Assembly: GCA_020072765.1 (NCBI GenBank)
Contig: JAIQGD010000037.1
Span: 43,813-107,812 of the forward strand
Source of the DNA: Terriglobia bacterium
GTDB taxonomy: Bacteria > Acidobacteriota > Terriglobia > Acidiferrales > UBA7541
DNA: 64,000 bases
Direction: 5' to 3'
Shown here: positions 27,351-37,010 of the stretch, piece by piece
How positions within the stretch are numbered: the stretch's first letter is position 1
Layout of the letters: every line of letters starts with the position of its first letter
The notes under the pieces: model-generated
Database searches by the model: none
What the model was told of the DNA's origin: nothing
What the model saw: the letters and a program-made list of their open reading frames with translations, nothing else
Translations under genes and position numbers: made by a program

Positions 27351-29411
27351 TTACGGTTTGGCGGCTTGCTGCGCCTTATAGGCGTCCCAGGAGATCGAAA
27401 TCAGGTAGGCGTGGATGTCGGCCACTTCCTTGGGGCTGAGGACTCCCTCCCAGGGCGGCATGCCGGCGTTCTTAAGCATGCCTCCGAGGACCACCTGCTG
27501 GAACGCCTCGTGAATTTCGGGAGGCATGCGGCGCAGGTTGAGCGCGAGGCTGCGTTCGTCGTTGGTGTGGCACCGGCTGCAATTCGCGGCGAAGAGATCT
27601 TTCCCGTGGTTCACGGCTTCAGGTGAAGCGGTAAGGGCCGGAGGCTGGGGTATCGGGCCGAGCGGGGGCAGGGGCTCCGGCTTGGGCGTGGGGCCGCCAT
27701 CGAGCTTGAACACGAGCAGGCGGCCTTCGTTGCCGTAAATGTAAGCGGCGCTGGCGGGGTGCGCCATGCTCCAGCCGCCGCCGCCCCAAGCGGCCATCAC
27801 CGCCACGTACTGCACACCATCCACGGAGTAGGTCATGGGCGCGGCCATGATCGTGGTTCCCACGTCGATGTCCTTCAGCTTCTTGCCCGTCGCGGCGTCG
27901 TAGGCGCAGAAGTGGCCGGTGCCGTTGCCTTGGAACACCAGTCCTCCGGCCGTGGCCAGCACGCCGGCGCGATCCCACCAGTCCGTCGGTTCGAGTTCCC
28001 ACACGTGCTTGGAGCGGATCGGGTCCCACGCGCGGAGAATGGCCTTGCCTGAAAAAATTCCGGTTTGCCCGTTTTCGATCTCGGGAATGTACATGAGGCC
28101 GCGCTGCGCATCCCAGGCCATGGCGTGCCAGTTGTGGCCGCCCATCACCGAGGGTTCGACGTACTTCTTGCCGTTGAACGAATTGCGGAAATCCCGGGCG
28201 TTCGCTGCCTCCACGGGCCGTCCTGTTTTCAGGTCAATGTGATCGGCCCAGGTGACGGGAACGAATTTCTCGGCGGAGAGGAGCTGGCCCGTTTTGCGGT
28301 CGAAAATATAGAAGAAGCCGTCCTTCGACGCCTGCATCATCACCTTGCGAATGCTCCCGCCGATTTTCAGATCGGTGAGAACCAGCGGCTGCACGACGTC
28401 GTAATCCCACTGCTCGCCGGGCACTTCCTGATAGTGCCAGACCAGCCGGCCGGTATCGGGGTTGATGGCCAGGATGGAGGCGATGAAGAGGTTGTCGCCT
28501 CCGGCCGGGCTGCGCTTGGATTGGTCGAAGAACGTGCCGTTGCCCGTGCCGAAATAGAGAAGATTCAGCTCCGGGTCGTAGACCATCCCGTCCCAGACCG
28601 TGCCCCCGCCGCCCATGTCCCAGCGGCTTTTCGGGTCCCAGGTTTTGGCGGCCACTTCCAGTTCCGGGTTTTCGTACGGCCCCGAGGCGCTGCCGGGCAC
28701 GGTGAAAAAGCGCCAGGCGAACTTGCCGGTGTCCAGATCGTAGGCGCTGACGTAGCCGCGCGCATCGTATTCCGCGCCGCCATTTCCGATTGCGACGACG
28801 CGTCCAGCGATTTCCGGCGCGCCGGTGCTGGTGTAGCCGCGCTGGTGGTCGACGACGGTGTCCACCTTCCACAAAACGGCGCCGGTGGCCGCATCGAGCG
28901 CGAACAGGCGTCCGTCCAGCGAAGCGGTGTACACCTTGCCTTTCCACACCGCGACGCCGCGATTGACTTCATCGCAGCACGAGCGGCGGGTCACGCTCAA
29001 GTCGTTCTGCGGATCGAAGGTCCAGAGTTCCTTGCCCGTCTTCCCGTCGAGTGCATAGACGCGTCCGGCCACACCCGAGGTGTACATCACGCCGTCTACC
29101 ACGATCGGTGTGGCCTCGAGCCCCCGGTCCGTATGCGTGTGGTAATCCCAGGCGAGACCCAGACGGCTGACCGTCTCCCGGTTGACCTGCGCGAGCGGCG
29201 AATAGTGTCCCTTGCCGAAATCGCGCCCCGTCGTCAGCCAGTCTTCGGGGTGCTGATCGGCGGCCAGCAATCGCTTCCGGTCAATCTGGCCATAGGCGGA
29301 GAGTTTTGCCTGGCCCGCGCGGACCAGCGCGTTCTTTCCCGCATAGCTCGCAAGCGCCAGGGCCATCGCGGCGCAGACCACCACGAATCTGTTTCGCAAG
29401 CGAACCCGCAC
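27351..29411 (-). CDS. PQQ-dependent alcohol dehydrogenase with C-terminal cytochrome c domain
   Basis: This periplasmic quinohaemoprotein dehydrogenase (686 aa) oxidises alcohols and passes electrons through its own haem. The order is: signal peptide (residues 1-25), an eight-bladed propeller with tryptophan-docking repeats (for example YALDGKTGKELWTFDPQ, FALDAATGAVLWKVDT), the adjacent Cys pair in TRRSCCDEVNRGVA that forms the redox disulfide, and a C-terminal cytochrome c with CSRCH and an axial Met likely in KNAGMPPWEGVLS. The length is typical of type II enzymes. No PQQ biosynthesis gene is in this window. An antisense ORF of 506 codons is a shadow. Confidence 0.92.
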   Translation of the reverse strand: MRVRLRNRFVVVCAAMALALASYAGKNALVRAGQAKLSAYGQIDRKRLLAADQHPEDWLTTGRDFGKGHYSPLAQVNRETVSRLGLAWDYHTHTDRGLEATPIVVDGVMYTSGVAGRVYALDGKTGKELWTFDPQNDLSVTRRSCCDEVNRGVAVWKGKVYTASLDGRLFALDAATGAVLWKVDTVVDHQRGYTSTGAPEIAGRVVAIGNGGAEYDARGYVSAYDLDTGKFAWRFFTVPGSASGPYENPELEVAAKTWDPKSRWDMGGGGTVWDGMVYDPELNLLYFGTGNGTFFDQSKRSPAGGDNLFIASILAINPDTGRLVWHYQEVPGEQWDYDVVQPLVLTDLKIGGSIRKVMMQASKDGFFYIFDRKTGQLLSAEKFVPVTWADHIDLKTGRPVEAANARDFRNSFNGKKYVEPSVMGGHNWHAMAWDAQRGLMYIPEIENGQTGIFSGKAILRAWDPIRSKHVWELEPTDWWDRAGVLATAGGLVFQGNGTGHFCAYDAATGKKLKDIDVGTTIMAAPMTYSVDGVQYVAVMAAWGGGGWSMAHPASAAYIYGNEGRLLVFKLDGGPTPKPEPLPPLGPIPQPPALTASPEAVNHGKDLFAANCSRCHTNDERSLALNLRRMPPEIHEAFQQVVLGGMLKNAGMPPWEGVLSPKEVADIHAYLISISWDAYKAQQAAKP

Positions 29412-29506
29412 GGTCTCACCTCTCCTTCAATTTTCCGGCCGGACGAAATCTGCATGCGGAGCGCGCCGGGGTGCGGCCACCGCTCCGGAAGGACCCGGGA
29501 ACTTCT

Positions 29507-30439
29507 TCACGGAAGCCAGGGCGTTGGCATGTTGTACGGCACGCTGATAAACACGGCCTCGATCTGCCGGATCTTGCCGTCCTGAATTTTGAACAGTTCC
29601 AGCGCGCACAGCGAGCTCGGCGTTTTCATGGATGACTCGACCACACGCCCATCCGTGTACTTGTAGGTGCCTAGCCGGCCGGTGTGGTCCAGGAAAGCCG
29701 CGGAGAGCACCAGCCCGCGCTCCTCGTCGACCAGCGGGAAGCGCCGGGCGCGCAGGCGGTCGTCGAAGCGGTAATGGCCCAGCTTGAACTGGTCCGCGCA
29801 TCCCAACTCCGCGACTCTGCTGATCTTCAGGAGCGCGGGATTGCGGGTGGTCTGCAGGCCGTTTTCGATCCGGTCGCACTGGTCGTCGAACTGGGTGAAG
29901 AGCGTGCCGTCGTTGAGCTGCAGCGTGTCCCAATAGCCGTTGGCGATGGAGATCATGCGTTCGCGCGGGCGCCGTTGCGCGGGCGCGAGCATCTCGTTCA
30001 AGACGGGCTTATCCACCAGGTTCGGCGGATTCGGGAAGAGGCTCCCTGCCTCGTTGCGCCGCACCAGGGTTTCGACCTCGGAGATGGCGCCGTCGTCCAC
30101 CTTCAGCCGCAAGGCGATCACCGACGACACGGTTTTCTCCTGCACCACGCCGTAGAAGCCCACCTGGCCATCGGTGGTGTCGGCAAACCGGAGATCGTAG
30201 GAGCCCAGGCCGGTGATCGTGCCCCACAGCCCGTCGCCCACTTGCAGCGACACGTTGTTTTCCGTGTTCTGTACCATCTTCGCCCAGCGCAGCCGCGAAG
30301 GGTCCTTGGCCGTCAGCGCATGCAGATACTGATCCAGGACGCCGTACAGGCAGCGGCGGTCGCAGCTCGGCGCGACCGCGCTCGGCCTGGCTTCCGGCGC
30401 CTGCGCGTAACTCGGCCCGGCCAGCACCGCGCCGAACAT
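29507..30439 (-). CDS. Hypothetical exported protein, possible SnoaL/NTF2-like folds
   Basis: No clear family is recognised. The body (LYGVLDQYLHALTAKDPSRL; GRVVESSMKTPSSLCALELF; KIQDGKIRQIEAVFI) has the rhythm of SnoaL/NTF2-like domains, perhaps two in tandem. The start is uncertain: ATG 30439 gives about 310 aa with a short, weak signal-like stretch (LAGPSYAQA), and GTG 30502 gives 331 aa. A well-placed GGGAAGGGG Shine-Dalgarno and ATG lie in another frame, and one extra A in the run of five A's just after would join them as MPRKNTGMFG. So the N-terminus may be shifted by a homopolymer indel. It lies about 100 bp upstream of the PQQ dehydrogenase on the same strand and may be co-transcribed. 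Confidence 0.6.
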   Translation of the reverse strand: MFGAVLAGPSYAQAPEARPSAVAPSCDRRCLYGVLDQYLHALTAKDPSRLRWAKMVQNTENNVSLQVGDGLWGTITGLGSYDLRFADTTDGQVGFYGVVQEKTVSSVIALRLKVDDGAISEVETLVRRNEAGSLFPNPPNLVDKPVLNEMLAPAQRRPRERMISIANGYWDTLQLNDGTLFTQFDDQCDRIENGLQTTRNPALLKISRVAELGCADQFKLGHYRFDDRLRARRFPLVDEERGLVLSAAFLDHTGRLGTYKYTDGRVVESSMKTPSSLCALELFKIQDGKIRQIEAVFISVPYNMPTPWLP

Positions 30440-30564
30440 CCCGGTATTTTTCTTGGCATAAGCCCCTTCCCCGTTCGCGGCATACGCGCCAATATACACC
30501 ACTCGCGCGCAGCAAACACCCCATCAACCGCCGACGGGGCGAAGACCTGAGATAAAGGGTAAGA

Positions 30565-30586
30565 GCACAGGCAGGAGTGCCTGTGC
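30565..30586 (-). terminator. Perfect 9-bp hairpin
   Basis: GCACAGGCA-ggag-TGCCTGTGC is a perfect inverted repeat with a 4-nt loop, in the gap 20 nt after the stop of the RG-rich protein gene on the minus strand. The sequence following on the minus strand is moderately T-rich (TCTTACCCTTTATC). It may be a terminator or a dispersed REP-type palindrome. Confidence 0.5.
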
Positions 30587-30606
30587 CGCTGAGATTCGGA
30601 AGAAGG

Positions 30607-31764
30607 TTAGTCGAGGTTGAGAGGGGCGCGGAGGACGCCGATGGCGAAATGCGCGAGCAACGGCGCCTCGTCATCGAGCTGAATCCAGCGCACCACGCAA
30701 TGATCCTTCATGTACTGCGTGACTTTGGCTTCGCTGATGCCCAGGTGCTCGGCCAGCTTGGCTTTGAGGTCGCCGCGCTCCGTGTAGCCTCGCCCGGTGC
30801 CGCGTCCGCTGTTGCTCTTCCCGCCGCGGAGGAGATTGGCAAAGCCGACGCGCAGGGTCTGGCAGGCTTCGATGTAATACGTCGTGATCAGGTCCGAGTC
30901 CGAGAGCAGAAGCACGCCGGGCCCCGCGGGAGCCTCGTCGGCTTTGTCCATGCGGTGCAGCGGGCTCGACACCAGCCGCCTCAGCATCGATTCCAGATGG
31001 GCCATGCGTGAGGCCAGGGCCGGATCGCCGGCGCGGCCATGCGAGGCGCGTTCGGCCAGCGACAGGGGAGCGGGCGCCTCATACTCGCGCGCGACGGGGG
31101 CTTCCCGGTGTACGGGAGGCTCGAAGGCAGCGCGTTCCGGCCGGCCACGATCAAACGCCGGCGGACGCACCACGGGCGGCCGAGGTTCCTCGGTTCCCGC
31201 AAAGACCTGCGACGGCAATCCCGGCGCAGCGGGCGCGCCCTTGCGACGGCGGCCTCGGCCGCCGCGGCGTCCGCGCCGCCGTTTCTTCTTGCCCGGCTGA
31301 CCTTCTTCGCCCGTTTCTCCGGCGTGCGCCGATACTTCGGCTGGCGCGCCGGTCTCGGGCGTTTCGGGAATCTCGCCGAGGGCCAGCGGCAATGGCTGGT
31401 GTTCCTGAAGATCAGCAGATGTACTGCGGGTTGATTCTGGAGCTGCTCCTGCGGCTTCTCCCAAGATGCGTTCCTCGTGTTCCTTAGCGGCTGCTTCCGC
31501 TGTCTCAGGAGTAAATTCGACTCCGAGCCGCGCCAGCGCCTCTTCGGCTTTCTTTTTCCAGTCGGCGCGGCGAAAACGCCGCGCGGCAATCGTGTACCAG
31601 TTCACTGCCTCATCCTTGTGTTCGGCTTTTTCTTCGATCGCGGCGAGTTCCCAGGCGACCATGGCATCGCGTGTGCGGCGGTAGAGTTCCAGAAGTTTCG
31701 CCGGCGCTTCGGCGCTGTTCTTCGCCTTGCGGATGCGCGCTTGAATTTGCCGCCAATCAGCCAT
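30607..31764 (-). CDS. Hypothetical protein with basic RG-rich linker
   Basis: This 385-residue protein of no recognised family has three parts. The N-terminal 80 residues are helical and TPR-like ([40 protein letters not shown]). The middle is long and disordered, holding a very basic block [18 protein letters not shown] at about 157-174 and Pro/Glu-rich sequence. The C-terminal 100 residues contain [20 protein letters not shown], a Gly/Ser/Arg stretch ([18 protein letters not shown]) and an HTH-like helix pair, [22 protein letters not shown]-rich linkers often bind RNA, so an RNA- or ribosome-associated role is conceivable, but this is inference. It is divergent from cysteine desulfurase. 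Confidence 0.75.
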   Translation of the reverse strand: MADWRQIQARIRKAKNSAEAPAKLLELYRRTRDAMVAWELAAIEEKAEHKDEAVNWYTIAARRFRRADWKKKAEEALARLGVEFTPETAEAAAKEHEERILGEAAGAAPESTRSTSADLQEHQPLPLALGEIPETPETGAPAEVSAHAGETGEEGQPGKKKRRRGRRGGRGRRRKGAPAAPGLPSQVFAGTEEPRPPVVRPPAFDRGRPERAAFEPPVHREAPVAREYEAPAPLSLAERASHGRAGDPALASRMAHLESMLRRLVSSPLHRMDKADEAPAGPGVLLLSDSDLITTYYIEACQTLRVGFANLLRGGKSNSGRGTGRGYTERGDLKAKLAEHLGISEAKVTQYMKDHCVVRWIQLDDEAPLLAHFAIGVLRAPLNLD

Positions 31765-31889
31765 GCGGAATCATTGTAACAGTCGTTTCGCGTCAAGGCC
31801 AACAATGTCTGTCCTTCCGGGGCGGTAGGCCTTGGGAGGCCCCCCGTGCGCGCGCGCCGGATTTTGGGTACACTTCCCAGAGGTTGGAT

Positions 31890-33086
31890 ATGGCCGTCAA
31901 GCTCCCCATCTACATGGACAACCACGCCACGACGCGCGTCGACCCGCGCGTGGTCGAGGCCATGCTGCCCTACTTCACCGAAAAGTTCGGCAACGCCGCC
32001 AGCCGCAACCACGAATTCGGCTGGAAGGCCGAGGAGGCGGTCGAGACCGCCCGCGGCCACGTGGCCCGGCTGATCCACGCCTCGCCCCGGGAGATCGTCT
32101 TCACCAGCGGCGCCACGGAATCGGACAACCTGGCCCTGAAAGGCGTCGCCGAAGCGTACCGCAAGCGCGGCAACCATATCATCACGCAGGCCACCGAGCA
32201 CAAGGCCGTGCTCGACACCCTGAAGCGCCTGGAACAATCCGGCTGCGAGGTCACCTGCCTGCCCGTTTCCAAGGACGGCCTGGTCGATCCCGACGATCTC
32301 CGCCGCGCGATTACCCCGCGCACCATTCTCCTTTCCATCATGCACGCCAACAACGAAATCGGCGTCGTCCAGCCCATCGCGGAAATCGGCAGGATCGCCA
32401 AGGAAAAGGACGTACTCTTCCACGTGGACGCCGCGCAGTCCGTGGGGAAAATCCCCGTGGACGCCGAGAAGGACGGCGTCGACCTGCTCGCCCTCTCCGC
32501 GCACAAGCTCTATGGCCCGAAGGGCGTGGGCGCTCTCTACGTCCGCCGCAAGAATCCGCGCGTCGAGCTGGCGGCCATGATTGACGGCGGCGGCCACGAG
32601 CGCGGCATGCGTTCCGGCACCCTGAACGTTCCGGGGATCGTCGGCCTGGGAAAGGCGTGCGAGATTTGCCAGCAGGAGATGGCGGAGGAAGGCGAGCGGC
32701 TGCGCGCGCTGCGCGACAAATTGAAGGACGCCATCCTCGCCGGCCTCGACAACACCTTCATCAATGGCTCGATGACCCAGCGCCTGCCGCAGAATCTCAA
32801 TCTCAGTTTTGCCGGAGTCGAAGGCGAAGCGCTGCTGATGGGCATCAACGACGTGGCCGTATCGAGCGGCTCGGCCTGCACGTCGGCGACCCTCGAGCCC
32901 AGCCACGTGCTGCGCGCGCTGGGCGTCTCCGAGGACCTCGCGCACAGCTCGGTCCGCTTCGGCCTCGGCCGCTTCAATACCGCCGAAGAAGTCGAGTACG
33001 TCGCCGCCCGCGTCATCGAGACGGTGAAACGCCTGCGCGAACTGTCCCCGCTGTACGAAGCCGCCAAGCCCCGCCCCCCGCGCTGA
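31890..33086 (+). CDS. iscS: Cysteine desulfurase (IscS/NifS type)
   Basis: This PLP enzyme takes sulfur from cysteine for Fe-S clusters and thio-cofactors. The protein has 398 aa. It begins [20 protein letters not shown], includes the PLP contacts [18 protein letters not shown] and [14 protein letters not shown], the PLP-binding Lys in [14 protein letters not shown], and the catalytic Cys in [19 protein letters not shown] on a loop of IscS (group I) type. ATG 31890 has an AGAGG Shine-Dalgarno; the long open frame upstream is antisense to the RG-rich protein gene and not coding. It stands alone, without iscU or iscR nearby. Confidence 0.95.
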   Translation: MAVKLPIYMDNHATTRVDPRVVEAMLPYFTEKFGNAASRNHEFGWKAEEAVETARGHVARLIHASPREIVFTSGATESDNLALKGVAEAYRKRGNHIITQATEHKAVLDTLKRLEQSGCEVTCLPVSKDGLVDPDDLRRAITPRTILLSIMHANNEIGVVQPIAEIGRIAKEKDVLFHVDAAQSVGKIPVDAEKDGVDLLALSAHKLYGPKGVGALYVRRKNPRVELAAMIDGGGHERGMRSGTLNVPGIVGLGKACEICQQEMAEEGERLRALRDKLKDAILAGLDNTFINGSMTQRLPQNLNLSFAGVEGEALLMGINDVAVSSGSACTSATLEPSHVLRALGVSEDLAHSSVRFGLGRFNTAEEVEYVAARVIETVKRLRELSPLYEAAKPRPPR

Positions 33087-33125
33087 CCGCCTTTCCGTTG
33101 GCGCGGGCGGCAGCCTCGGCTGGCG

Positions 33126-34736
33126 TCATTTGTTCGGGGAATTCACGGACTGATCCATGCCGAAGGTCTTTTGCCCGCCGGGCAGGACGTTCACGCTGAG
33201 CAAGGTGGGTTTCGGTGAGGCGAGGGCTTCGCGCAGGGCGGGTTCGAGATCCTCGGGGCGGTCCACTTCGCGGGCTTGCATGCCGTAGCCTTGCGCGATG
33301 CGGACCGCGTCAATTCCCGGAATGTCCATTCCGGGGACATTGCGGCCTACTTTCATGAAGTCGCAGAATCCCTTGAGCGCGGAATAATCTCCGTTGCGCA
33401 GCATGAGGAAAATTACCGGCGCTTTGTATTGCACCGCCGACCACAGCGCCTGGATGGAATACTGCGCCGAACCGTCGCCCACCGGACAGATCACGCGCCG
33501 GCGGGGATGGGCGAGCTGCAAGCCCACGGCGGCGGGCAAGCCGAAGCCCAAAATCCCGCTGCGCACGGAATAGAACGAGCCGGGCTCGTCGAGCAGAATG
33601 CGGCGCTCGAGATCGATCTTGGACGAGGGGCACTCCTCGCACAGAATCGCGTCGCGCGGCAAAAGCTTATTCAGGACGCTGAAGACGTAGTCGGGTGACA
33701 TGGGGTGCCCGGGCTGTGCCTCGGGCGCCGGGGAGAGCGCGGGCACCGTGCGCGCGACCGGCTTCACGCGGCCGGCGATGTAGCGGACCGCATCGGCGAG
33801 GTTGCCCACGATGCTCGTGCCGGCCAGCGCCGCCGCGGCGTCGAGCGGCGAATTGGTGAGCTGAAACAGCTTGGTTTCCGGCGGGACGGTGTTGCCGGGC
33901 ACAATGGTGTAATAGAGAAAGACCGGCGCGCCGAGAACCACGACTGTGTCGTAGCGCGCCAGCTGCTCGGAGAGCGGCTTCTGCGCGGGGAAAAGGCGTC
34001 CGCGAAGCAGGCGATGGCTGCGCGGGAAGGCCCAGCGCGAGGCAATCGGCTCGTCGTAGACGTCCGCGTTCAAGGCTTCGGCCAGCGCGACGACGTCGCG
34101 CCCGGCGCCGTCCTCTTCGATCTGCGCGCCCGCGACGAATGCCAGGCTGCGGCTCGAGGCAATCGCGCGAACCACTTCGTCGAGCGCCGCGGAATCCGGC
34201 GCCACCGATTGCGTCACGCGGCGCGCGGAAACAGGCTCGCAGGCGTGGTCCCAGTCATTGCTTGGAATGGAGATGAACACCGGCCCGCGGGGCGGCTGCA
34301 TGGCCAGGTGATAGCCGCGCGCGATGGCCGCGGGCACGTCCTCGGGGCGCAACGGCTCGTAGGCCCACTTCACGTAGGGCCGCACGACTTCGACCGCGCG
34401 GCTCATGAGAAACGGCTCGGCCAGAATGTGCCGGCGGTCCTGCTGCCCCGTGGTGATGACGAGCGGGACGTGGCCCAGAGAAGCGTCCACGATGGCGGCC
34501 ATGCCGTTGCCCACGCTGGCGATTGAATGCAGATTCACGAACGCCGCCTCGCCCTTGCCCAGGGCGTACCCCAGGGCCATGCCCGCCGCGGTGCGTTCGT
34601 GCAGGCCCAGGACATACTGGAAATCCGCGGGCATGTTTTTGAGGAAGTGCAATTCGCTCGATCCGGGATTGCCGAAGATGACTTTCATCCCCAGATCGCG
34701 CAAGACGCCGTAGGTCGCTTCTCGAACCGTGGTCAC
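33126..34736 (-). CDS. mdlC: Benzoylformate decarboxylase (thiamine diphosphate enzyme)
   Basis: This enzyme of the mandelate pathway converts benzoylformate to benzaldehyde and CO2. Starting at the GTG at 34736 (Shine-Dalgarno AGGAGG 8 nt upstream) gives 536 aa, and the known active-site residues of the Pseudomonas enzyme fall at the same numbers: S26 in GNPGSSE, E47 in LHERTAAG, H70 in NLHSIASVG. The C-terminal ThDP-binding GDGSAQYSIQALWSAV ... LRNGDYSALK motif is intact. The start is therefore well supported, although the frame is open to 34880. No other mandelate-pathway gene is adjacent; pobA lies 3.7 kb away. Confidence 0.9.
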   Translation of the reverse strand: MTTVREATYGVLRDLGMKVIFGNPGSSELHFLKNMPADFQYVLGLHERTAAGMALGYALGKGEAAFVNLHSIASVGNGMAAIVDASLGHVPLVITTGQQDRRHILAEPFLMSRAVEVVRPYVKWAYEPLRPEDVPAAIARGYHLAMQPPRGPVFISIPSNDWDHACEPVSARRVTQSVAPDSAALDEVVRAIASSRSLAFVAGAQIEEDGAGRDVVALAEALNADVYDEPIASRWAFPRSHRLLRGRLFPAQKPLSEQLARYDTVVVLGAPVFLYYTIVPGNTVPPETKLFQLTNSPLDAAAALAGTSIVGNLADAVRYIAGRVKPVARTVPALSPAPEAQPGHPMSPDYVFSVLNKLLPRDAILCEECPSSKIDLERRILLDEPGSFYSVRSGILGFGLPAAVGLQLAHPRRRVICPVGDGSAQYSIQALWSAVQYKAPVIFLMLRNGDYSALKGFCDFMKVGRNVPGMDIPGIDAVRIAQGYGMQAREVDRPEDLEPALREALASPKPTLLSVNVLPGGQKTFGMDQSVNSPNK

Positions 34737-34903
34737 CGTGGCAGCCTCCTGAATCCTTTGGTTCGGTACAAATATAGCCGGAATCGATGTCCGCCAAAAC
34801 TGATATCCGATTGATCGATCCGTTGGATACGGCGTATGCTGGCTGACCGCTCCCGAGCCGGGGCGGGCGCCCGCGGGCACCGCCCGCCATACGAAGGACC
34901 ACG

Positions 34904-35710
34904 ATGAATGAAATGATCGTAGTGCAGGACCTGGTCAAGAACTACGGGGAATTTTGCGCGGTGAACCACATCTCGTTCACGGTTCCCGAGGGAAAGATTT
35001 TCGGCTTCCTGGGCCCCAACGGGGCGGGAAAAACGACGACGATCAAGATGCTCACGACCGTCCTTGACCCGACCAGCGGCGCGATCCGCGTGAACGGGCA
35101 CGATCCGGCGCACGACCAGAAGCAGGTGCGGCGGTCGTTCGGGATCGTCTTTCAGGACCCCAGCCTGGACGACGAATTGACGGCGTTCGAGAACATGGAC
35201 CTGCACGGGATCCTCTACGGCGTTCCGCACGGCGAGCGCCGGAAGCGCATCGATCTGCTCGTGGATTTCGTCGGGCTGGGCGACCGCAAGAAGGATTTCG
35301 TGAAGACGTTTTCCGGCGGGATGAAGCGGCGCCTGGAAGTCGCGCGGGCGCTGCTGCACAATCCGCGCATTCTGTTTCTGGACGAGCCGACCATCGGCCT
35401 GGATCCGCAGACGCGCAACCACATCTGGAGCTACATCCAGCAATTGAGCAAGGAAGAGGGCGTCACGGTCTTCTTCACCACGCATTACATGGACGAGGCC
35501 GACCGCGTGGCGAGCGATGTCGCCGTGATCGATCACGGCAAAATCGTGGCCCAGGGCGCGCCCGGCGAACTGAAAGAGCGCACGAAGTGTGCCACGCTGG
35601 AAGATGCGTTTATCGCGCTGACGGGCCACGCCATCCGCGAAGAGGAAGCCACCTCCGCCGACCGCATGCGCATGATGGGGAGAGTCTGGAGAGGAGCAGG
35701 ACGCCGATGA
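34904..35710 (+). CDS. ABC-2 exporter ATP-binding protein (daunorubicin-resistance type)
   Basis: This nucleotide-binding subunit of an ABC exporter has 268 aa. Walker A is GPNGAGKTT, the Q-loop lies in FGIVFQDPSLDDELTAFEN, the signature is TFSGGMKRRLEVARAL, Walker B is ILFLDEPTIGLDP, and the H-loop is FFTTHYMDEADR. The C-terminal tail after about residue 235 (TLEDAFIALTGHAIREEE) is typical of the DrrA/NatA group. It overlaps the permease gene by ATGA, so the two subunits are co-translated. The cargo is unknown; members export drugs, polyketides or lipids. Confidence 0.93.
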   Translation: MNEMIVVQDLVKNYGEFCAVNHISFTVPEGKIFGFLGPNGAGKTTTIKMLTTVLDPTSGAIRVNGHDPAHDQKQVRRSFGIVFQDPSLDDELTAFENMDLHGILYGVPHGERRKRIDLLVDFVGLGDRKKDFVKTFSGGMKRRLEVARALLHNPRILFLDEPTIGLDPQTRNHIWSYIQQLSKEEGVTVFFTTHYMDEADRVASDVAVIDHGKIVAQGAPGELKERTKCATLEDAFIALTGHAIREEEATSADRMRMMGRVWRGAGRR

Positions 35711-36453
35711 AAGCCATCTACATTTTGTGTCTGCGGCAGCTGAAACGGTACGTGCGCTCTCCCGCCCGGATCATCGGGTCGCTGGGGCAGCCCATTCTGT
35801 TCCTGGTCGCGCTGGGGTTCGGGTTCCGGTCGATGTTCGCGCGGGCCGGCGGCGGCAACTACCTCAACTTTCTCGCGCCGGGAATCATCTCGATGGCGAT
35901 CCTGTTCAACGCCGTGTTCTCGGGAATCGAGATCATCTGGGACCGGCAGTTCGGCTTTCTGAAGGAGACGCTCGTGGCTCCGGTGTCGCGCCTGGAAATC
36001 GTGCTGGGGCGGACGCTGGGCGGGGCGATCGTGGCGATGGCGCAGGGCGCCGTGGTGTTCGTCATCTGCCTGGTGTTCGGATTTCGGCTGGAGCGTTCGC
36101 TGCTGCTGCCGGCCGCCATCGTGTTCATGTTTTTGATCGCGCTGCTCTTCACGGCGATCGGGACGGCGATCGGTTCGGTCCTGGAGGACATGCAGGGCTT
36201 TCCGCTGATCATGAATTTTCTGGTGATGCCGTTGTTCTTCTTTTCGGGCGCGCTGTTTCCGGCGACCGGCCTGCCGAAGGCGCTGCAGTTCGCGCTGCGT
36301 TTGAATCCGCTCACCTACGGAGTGGACGGCCTGCGCGGCTCGTTTAGCAACAGCTTCGCGATGGGCATGACCACCGACTTCGTCGTGCTCACCGTGCTGA
36401 CGGCGATCCTGCTCTCCATCGGGAGCTATCTCTTCTCGAAGATTCAGCTGTAG
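35707..36453 (+). CDS. ABC-2 type exporter permease
   Basis: This membrane subunit partners the upstream ATPase. The protein has 248 aa with six hydrophobic segments. The family hallmarks are the N-terminal amphipathic start (MKAIYILCLRQLKRYVRSPA) and the C-terminal conserved block LFFFSGALFPATGLPKALQF followed by LNPLTYGVDGLRGSF, as in DrrB. The start at 35707 lies in the ATGA overlap; the open frame from 35587 is not used. It converges on a small membrane protein gene. Confidence 0.92.
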   Translation: MKAIYILCLRQLKRYVRSPARIIGSLGQPILFLVALGFGFRSMFARAGGGNYLNFLAPGIISMAILFNAVFSGIEIIWDRQFGFLKETLVAPVSRLEIVLGRTLGGAIVAMAQGAVVFVICLVFGFRLERSLLLPAAIVFMFLIALLFTAIGTAIGSVLEDMQGFPLIMNFLVMPLFFFSGALFPATGLPKALQFALRLNPLTYGVDGLRGSFSNSFAMGMTTDFVVLTVLTAILLSIGSYLFSKIQL

Positions 36454-36468
36454 GCTGAAAAGGCCCGG

Positions 36469-36894
36469 CTATTTGTGAAACAGGCTCAGGGGTGGTTCGG
36501 GTGCGGAGGCTTCTTCGTCGCTAAGTTCCGGATATGCCAGCTTGCGGCACAGGTAGCCCGTGAGGGTTGGCAAAAGGCCTATCAAGAAGATGTCCACTCG
36601 TTGCACGCGACCGCCAGCAAAATAGGAGGGCACCAGGAGAAGGGCGACGATCGATAGCCCTGCCAGGTAGCAAGCTCGGGGCGACCAATGACGCCTGCGT
36701 GCCACGTACGCGAGCAGGGCCGCCCAGCTAAAGACGAGCGACGCGGAAGCGCACATCACCGCGCAGACGAAACCGATCTGGGCAAGAATCTCAGGCGGCT
36801 TCCCGGAAAACGACACGAGCCAGAGAAGCGCCGAGAACGAAACGACGATTCCCGCAACCACGGCAATCTTCCGTTGCATTGATGGTTCCGTCAT
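36469..36894 (-). CDS. Small hypothetical membrane protein
   Basis: This 141-residue protein has four predicted transmembrane segments (about residues 10-30, 40-65, 75-95 and 103-120) and a short acidic C-terminus (LSDEEASAPEPP). No family is recognised. The ATG at 36894 (MTEPSMQRK) is preceded by a weak GAGATGG. ATG 36879 and an upstream TTG at 36909 are alternatives. A TATAAT-like sequence lies just upstream on the minus strand (TATATAATTTG around 36912-36922), consistent with a short leader. Confidence 0.6.
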   Translation of the reverse strand: MTEPSMQRKIAVVAGIVVSFSALLWLVSFSGKPPEILAQIGFVCAVMCASASLVFSWAALLAYVARRRHWSPRACYLAGLSIVALLLVPSYFAGGRVQRVDIFLIGLLPTLTGYLCRKLAYPELSDEEASAPEPPLSLFHK

Positions 36895-37010
36895 AGGTCC
36901 ATCTCGCAACCAAATTATATAGGAACCATGCCTTGCGAGACAAGGCGGCGGACGCCGTGCCGCCCGTCAGGAAAACTCTCTACTCTCCATCCTTGGCGCC
37001 AGCCGAGTCC

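Noticed and set aside
28065..29585. 506-codon open frame on the plus strand
   Set aside because: It is antisense to the PQQ dehydrogenase; no domain is recognised.
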